Shown here piece after piece: positions 31,126-35,252 of a stretch of 35,252 bases of DNA. Source of the DNA: Oscillospiraceae bacterium (GTDB taxonomy: Bacteria; Bacillota; Clostridia; Oscillospirales; Oscillospiraceae). The DNA lies in the NCBI GenBank assembly GCA_015067835.1, contig SVLS01000021.1, positions 1-35,252 on the forward strand, given 5' to 3'. Each line of letters begins with the position of its first letter. Within the stretch, counting starts at the first letter, position 1. A program made the position numbers and the translations under genes. The notes beneath the pieces were generated by a model. That model was not told the origin of the DNA and made no database searches. It saw only the letters and a program-made list of their open reading frames with translations.

Positions 31126-32691
31126 ATGACCTATGCCTCTTTCATTTTTCCCCTGCTTTTTTTGGCCATTATCATCTGCCTGGTTGTTGCCTTTGTGCGC
31201 CATCGCCGGGGCCTGTCCATCCTCCTGCCCCTCATGCTTGCCTGTTTGTCCGCGGCGGCTCTGTTTGGCAGCTATATCCTACTGGGCGGAGCCCTTCCAA
31301 CGGGCCCCAAAGCCCTTTCCCAAAACAGCATCGAAATTGTCTACCTCCAGTGGGATCCCCTTTCCGAAGAATATGTGAAATGGACATTCGACCCTGATGG
31401 ACAGCATATCCGCTATCTCCACGGCAACGGCCACACCCTTTGCGCCTATACCAAAGACGGCAATGACATTCTTGTCAATAATGTCCGCTTGAAATACGAT
31501 GCCTTAGAGGACTGCTATTGGCAAACCTACGAAAAAGACGGACAGATTTACAAATCCAAGATTGTTTCCATACCGGACGGAAATTGGGACAAAAGCCACC
31601 TGTATTACCGCTATCGCACAGATAACGGCGTGGCAAATGTGGCTTCCGGCGTACCCTCCGGCACACCCTCCGTGGCGGAGCCGCCGGAGATCTCACAGGC
31701 AAACACCGCCATCGCCCAGGGCGATTATGAGGCTGCCTACCGGCTTCTGTCCGCCATTGCGGACCAATCGGAGCAAGCCCGGGAGCTGCTTTCCAAATTT
31801 GCCTTCGTCCCCCTGAGCATCACCTCAACATATCTGGAAAGCCATACCGAGACATTCACCTATACCCCCGATGGTTACTTAGCCTCCAAGCTGGCTGCCT
31901 ACTCAAACTATAGCTACGCCACCTACACCCACGACAGCGAAGGCCGCCTTCTGACCGAGCATCTGGAATATGATAATGTAGACGGGGGTCGGACGACCCA
32001 AGATATCACCTACACCTACGACGATAGCGGAAATCTGGTTCTCAAGATTTTTGATGATGACAGCACAGACTACATCTATGACGCCAACGGAAATCTCATA
32101 CATGAGATCACCATGAATTCCGGTGGCTACACTACTGAAATCGAATATGCCTACGACAGTAACGAAAGGCTCATCCGCAAAACCCACATTGACGGCAGTT
32201 TTACCACAACGGAATATACCTACTCCTACGATGCCGCCGGCAACCTCATCTCCCAAACGGAAAACAGTCCCTATTACCAATGCCAGTACACCTACACCTA
32301 TGACGGAGCCGGAAACCTGGTGAATATGCAGCAGAATAACGGTCAAGACACGCTGAATACCAATTATTACTACGATGAAAACAACCGTCTAATCAAAAAG
32401 GAAGCGGAATACACTGTGATCCGGGATGGCCTGCATTCCATCAAAACCCGCACCATCGTCTACACCTACAACTCCGATGGCCTGCTGTACTCCGACACCG
32501 AAACCACCGACAGCACTTCCCGCACAATGACCTACCACTATGACGCCTTCGGCAATCTGTCCTCCTATGTGAATGCATCCAATTATATGAAGCACGATAC
32601 CACCGTTTCCTATACCTATGATCTATTCTACTATCCTCATGGCGTTCCTGCCCATATCCGGGAGATCCTCATAAGGAAGCCTCCCCTGTAA
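31126..32691 (+). CDS. Membrane-anchored protein with YD (RHS-like) repeats
   Basis: This 521-residue protein has two N-terminal TM helices (SFIFPLLFLAIIICLVVAFV and LLPLMLACLSAAALFGSYIL). A middle TPR-like stretch, QANTAIAQGDYEAAYRLLSAIADQSEQA, lies at about residue 200. The C-terminal 250 residues are YD repeats: TYTHDSEGRLLTE, YTYDDSGNLVLKI, YIYDANGNLIHEI, YAYDSNERLIRKT, YSYDAAGNLISQT, YTYDGAGNLVN, YYYDENNRLIKK, YTYNSDGLLY and YHYDAFGNL. YD repeats form the shells of RHS and Tc toxins, but here no core or toxin domain follows, so a surface or adhesion role is more likely. The ATG at 31126 has GGAGG 11 bases upstream; a GTG at 31123 is possible. Confidence 0.9.
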   Translation: MTYASFIFPLLFLAIIICLVVAFVRHRRGLSILLPLMLACLSAAALFGSYILLGGALPTGPKALSQNSIEIVYLQWDPLSEEYVKWTFDPDGQHIRYLHGNGHTLCAYTKDGNDILVNNVRLKYDALEDCYWQTYEKDGQIYKSKIVSIPDGNWDKSHLYYRYRTDNGVANVASGVPSGTPSVAEPPEISQANTAIAQGDYEAAYRLLSAIADQSEQARELLSKFAFVPLSITSTYLESHTETFTYTPDGYLASKLAAYSNYSYATYTHDSEGRLLTEHLEYDNVDGGRTTQDITYTYDDSGNLVLKIFDDDSTDYIYDANGNLIHEITMNSGGYTTEIEYAYDSNERLIRKTHIDGSFTTTEYTYSYDAAGNLISQTENSPYYQCQYTYTYDGAGNLVNMQQNNGQDTLNTNYYYDENNRLIKKEAEYTVIRDGLHSIKTRTIVYTYNSDGLLYSDTETTDSTSRTMTYHYDAFGNLSSYVNASNYMKHDTTVSYTYDLFYYPHGVPAHIREILIRKPPL

Positions 32692-32758
32692 CCCCCGCCC
32701 CGCCACCTGCCAACCACCGCACCCTCCTTAGAAAATTGACAATTATCCATTATCAATT

Positions 32759-32788
32759 AAAAAAGACCGCCCGGAGGCGGTCTTTTTT
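32759..32788. terminator. Bidirectional terminator between the YD gene and metG
   Basis: GACCGCC (32765-32771) pairs with GGCGGTC (32776-32782), flanked by A6 and T6 runs, so both converging genes can end here. Confidence 0.9.
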
Positions 32789-32789
32789 C

Positions 32790-34733
32790 TTAGCAAAGCT
32801 TCGCGCCGGCAGGGATGGCATCGTCCACCATCAGCAGGTTCAGCTTTTCCTCACCGTTGTCGGTGTGGACAGCAGAGATCAGCATACCGCAGGACTCTCT
32901 GCCCATCATCTTCCGGGGCGGCAGATTGACGATGGCCACCAGGGTCTTACCGATAAGCTCCTGGGGCTTGTAGAACTTAGCAATGCCGGAGAGGATCTGG
33001 CGGTCGGTGCCGGTGCCGTCGTCCAGAGTGAACTGCAGCAGCTTGTCGGACTTTTTGACCGGCTGGCAGTCCTTGACCTTCACAGCCCGGAAATCGCTCT
33101 TGCAGAAGGTATCGAAATCCACCTGCTCCTCAGCATAAGGCTCGATCTCAATGGGGGACTTGGGCTTAGACAGTTCTTCCAATTCCTTCAGTTCCTTTTC
33201 CACATCCAGACGGGGGAACAGGGGCGCGCCGGTGACGGTGGTCCACACACCTTCTGCGTTGTAGTCCCGGGCATCCCATGTGCCCCGGTTGGCAGGCACA
33301 TTCAAAAGTGCAAAAATCTTTTCGGTGGTCTCGGGCATAAAGGGCGTGATGAGGATAGCCGCAACGCGGATGCTCTCGCACAGGTTCTTCATGACCGCCA
33401 GCAGGCGGGGCATGGTCTCCTGGCTCTTGGCAAGGATCCAGGGGGTGGTCTCGTCGATATACTTGTTGGCCCGGTCCAGCAGCCGGAACACTTCGTTCAG
33501 AGCGGCGGAGAACTGGAACTTATCCATCTGCTTTTCGTAACCCGCACAGACCTCCGCGGCCAAAGTCCTCAGCTCCGCATCCAGAGGAGCGCTCTCGCCG
33601 CCGTCAGTCAGCTGCCCGCCAAAGTACTTCTGGTTCATGGCTACAGTACGGGAAACCAGATTGCCCAGGGTGTTGGCAAGATCGGTGTTGATGGTGGCCA
33701 TCAGCAGCTCGTTGGTAAAGTTTCCGTCGGAGCCGAAGGGGAAGGTCCGCAGCAGGAAGAACCGCAGGGCATCCACGCCGAACTTCTCGGAGAGAATGTA
33801 GGGATCCACCACATTGCCCCGGGACTTACTCATCTTCTCGCCATTGAAGTTCAGCCAGCCGTGGCCGTAGACCTTCTTGGGCAGGGGCAGGTCCAGACTC
33901 ATAAGCATGGCGGGCCAGATGATGGAGTGGAAGCGGACGATCTCCTTGCCCACAAAATGTACATCGGCGGGCCAGAACTGGTCCAGATCATTGTATTTGT
34001 CATTTTCAAAGCCCAGAGCGGTCATGTAGTTGAACAGCGCATCGATCCACACATACACCACATGGCCGGGGTCGAAGTCCACAGGGACGCCCCAGGTGAA
34101 GCTGGTACGGGAAACGCACAGGTCCTCCAGGCCGGGCTTAATGAAATTATTCACCATCTCATGGACGCGGCTGCGGGGCTCCAGGAAATCAGTGTTCTCC
34201 AGCAGATCCTGGATGCGGTCTGCATACTTAGACAGGCGGAAGAAATAGGCCTCCTCCTCTGCGTCCACACACTCACGGCCACAGTCGGGGCATTTGCCCT
34301 CCACCAGCTGGCTCTCGGTCCAGAAAGACTCGCAGGGCTTGCAGTATTTGCCCTTATAGGTGCCCTTATAGATGTCACCGTTATCATACATCTTCTTAAA
34401 GATCTTCTGGATGGCAGCCACATGGTAATCGTCGGTGGTGCGGATGAAGCGGTCGTAGGAAATGTTCATCAGCTTCCACAGATCCAGCACACCCTTTTCG
34501 CCCAGAACGATATTATCCACAAACTGCTGGGGGGTAACGCCGGCTTCCCTGGCCTTGTCCTCGATCTTCTGACCGTGCTCGTCGGTGCCGGTGAGGAACT
34601 TGACATTGTAGCCCTGCAGGCGCTTATAGCGGGCCATGGCATCGGTGGCCACAGTGCAGTAGGCGTGGCCGATATGCAGATTGGCAGACGGATAGTAGAT
34701 GGGTGTTGTGATGTAATAGTTGCCCTTACACAT
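32790..34733 (-). CDS. metG: Methionyl-tRNA synthetase
   Basis: This essential enzyme charges tRNA-Met. It is 647 residues. HIGH is seen in PSANLHIGHAY, the zinc-binding Cys set in KYCKPCESFW and KCPDCGREC, and the KMSKS loop in GEKMSKSRGN. The C-terminal 110 residues (DFDTFCKSDFRAVKVKDCQPV...LPPRKMMGRESCGMLI) form the EMAP-like tRNA-binding domain, absent from the shorter forms. The ATG at 34733 follows AGGAGG by about 12 bases; the frame is open further upstream, but that part is the T-box leader. Expression should respond to uncharged tRNA-Met through the leader. Confidence 0.97.
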   Translation of the reverse strand: MCKGNYYITTPIYYPSANLHIGHAYCTVATDAMARYKRLQGYNVKFLTGTDEHGQKIEDKAREAGVTPQQFVDNIVLGEKGVLDLWKLMNISYDRFIRTTDDYHVAAIQKIFKKMYDNGDIYKGTYKGKYCKPCESFWTESQLVEGKCPDCGRECVDAEEEAYFFRLSKYADRIQDLLENTDFLEPRSRVHEMVNNFIKPGLEDLCVSRTSFTWGVPVDFDPGHVVYVWIDALFNYMTALGFENDKYNDLDQFWPADVHFVGKEIVRFHSIIWPAMLMSLDLPLPKKVYGHGWLNFNGEKMSKSRGNVVDPYILSEKFGVDALRFFLLRTFPFGSDGNFTNELLMATINTDLANTLGNLVSRTVAMNQKYFGGQLTDGGESAPLDAELRTLAAEVCAGYEKQMDKFQFSAALNEVFRLLDRANKYIDETTPWILAKSQETMPRLLAVMKNLCESIRVAAILITPFMPETTEKIFALLNVPANRGTWDARDYNAEGVWTTVTGAPLFPRLDVEKELKELEELSKPKSPIEIEPYAEEQVDFDTFCKSDFRAVKVKDCQPVKKSDKLLQFTLDDGTGTDRQILSGIAKFYKPQELIGKTLVAIVNLPPRKMMGRESCGMLISAVHTDNGEEKLNLLMVDDAIPAGAKLC

Positions 34734-34756
34734 AGTTTTCTTGTCCTCCTCAAAAT

Positions 34757-35085
34757 GAAAAATCGCCCTTGACGGATCAAGGGCGACAAAATAGACGCGG
34801 TACCACCTTGTTTCGTCCAAGTCCAAGCCACAACGCTGCATTTCCTGCAAGCAGGAAATTCCGCCTGTGTCTTGGCTTCTCCTCCTCCCCACAAAGCAGG
34901 CTTTGTGGGGGCCCCGTTTTTTGCGGCAGGAGCCAGGACATCTCATATGCGCTTTAACGGGCGCACCCGAAGCTGCTTACCTATCAACAGCCCTGCTCCG
35001 AGACCATGTTCCGCCGCTTGCTCCGTGCCCACTCTCACCTTACAGGGCTCTCTGAACGGTTCTGCCAGCATACTCTTCTCTTCAT
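34757..35085 (-). promoter_or_regulatory. T-box riboswitch (methionine) of metG
   Basis: The leader ends with the T-box sequence GGTGGTACCGCG (34807-34796). The terminator stem TCGCCCTTGA/TCAAGGGCGA (34786-34777 with 34772-34763) and a T run follow. Upstream lies the stem I region with AGAGAGCC and, at 35007-35005, an ATG within GGAACATGGTCTCGG. That ATG is at the expected specifier place and fits tRNA-Met. Uncharged tRNA-Met should bind stem I and the T-box bulge and favour the antiterminator. A second strong hairpin (near 34888-34912, CCCACAAAGC pairing with GCTTTGTGGG) lies between stem I and the T-box. The ends of stem I are approximate. Confidence 0.9.
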
Positions 35086-35109
35086 CGCATTTCCTAAATT
35101 GTAAAACAT

Positions 35110-35138
35110 ATTATGCCCGATAATACAGGATTTGTCAA
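35110..35138 (-). promoter_or_regulatory. metG promoter
   Basis: TTGACA (35138-35133) and CATAAT (35115-35110) with a 17-bp spacer on the minus strand, about 25 bases before the T-box leader. Its -35 lies only 4 bases from the edge of repeat copy 3. Confidence 0.8.
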
Positions 35139-35141
35139 CTG

Positions 35142-35252
35142 CAAATTCCGATTTATCGAACACCTTTCGATAAAGAACGTAGGGGCGCTCATTGAGCGCC
35201 CGCACGGTTTTGTGAAACAAAACCGCATCGCCGCAAGGCGATAAATCGGTTA
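35142..35252. repeat. Mosaic hairpin repeat, copy 3 (cut by the window end)
   Basis: It starts with the same CAAATTCCGATTTATCG end (35142-35158). It continues with GGGCGCTC/GAGCGCCC (35183-35201), CGGTTTTGT/ACAAAACCG (35205-35225) and ATCGCC/GGCGAT (35227-35242). The GGGCG-type unit keeps the ATT loop of the other copies, but its stem bases differ in a compensated way. The rest lies beyond the window. Confidence 0.85.

Noticed and set aside
32736..34772. A 678-codon frame antisense to metG
   Set aside because: metG is unmistakable on the minus strand (HIGH, KMSKS, zinc Cys set). The plus frame is low-complexity and has no ribosome site.

Overview
The window looks like a chromosome segment of a Gram-positive gut Clostridium relative, most likely Oscillospiraceae (Ruminococcaceae). 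The signs are strong AGGAGG ribosome sites, a methionine T-box ahead of metG, a DUF1292 protein, frequent hairpin-plus-T terminators, and a GC-rich coding style in the housekeeping half. The species cannot be named from the sequence alone.

Left part (1 to about 15,690): an AT-rich accessory region, probably a genomic island. From left to right it holds the end of a CDP-alcohol phosphatidyltransferase gene, a TipA-like MerR regulator, and a SLOG-fold protein divergent from an XRE regulator. The XRE gene leads into a DNA methyltransferase translationally coupled to a protein with a nuclease-like N-terminus and a DGQHR (DndB-like) core. Next comes a plus-strand run of a DUF5677-like protein, a serine resolvase, a two-TM membrane protein and a 1,414-residue protein joining an Mrr-like nuclease domain to a STAND-type NTPase. 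A minus-strand toxin-antitoxin-SecB-like chaperone operon follows, with a 22-bp palindrome inside its promoter. The region closes with a Fic-fold protein that has lost both its catalytic His and its inhibitory Glu, plus a small partner gene. The 3' end and terminator of that small gene recur, decayed, at 5,123-5,300, so the defence-like block lies between two related segments. A 3' half of a tRNA-Ala at 15,647-15,691 looks like the scar of a tRNA-targeted integration, with the island lying to its left.

Right part (15,700 to 35,252): GC-rich core genes. These are a PfkB kinase overlapping an SH3-domain surface protein, an M20 amidohydrolase with a DUF6062 protein and the remnant of an MFS transporter, a KDPG aldolase/KDG kinase pair with DUF1292, divergent cysE and cysK, murA, rsmF, a lipoprotein plus a YD-repeat membrane protein, and metG under T-box control. 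Three copies of a mosaic, hairpin-rich repeat with inverted ends (18,469; 25,104; 35,142) are scattered among them. One sits in the untranslated leader of cysK.

The best candidates for undescribed biology are the STAND-nuclease operon, the methyltransferase-DGQHR pair, the doubly inactivated Fic protein and the modular hairpin repeat family.
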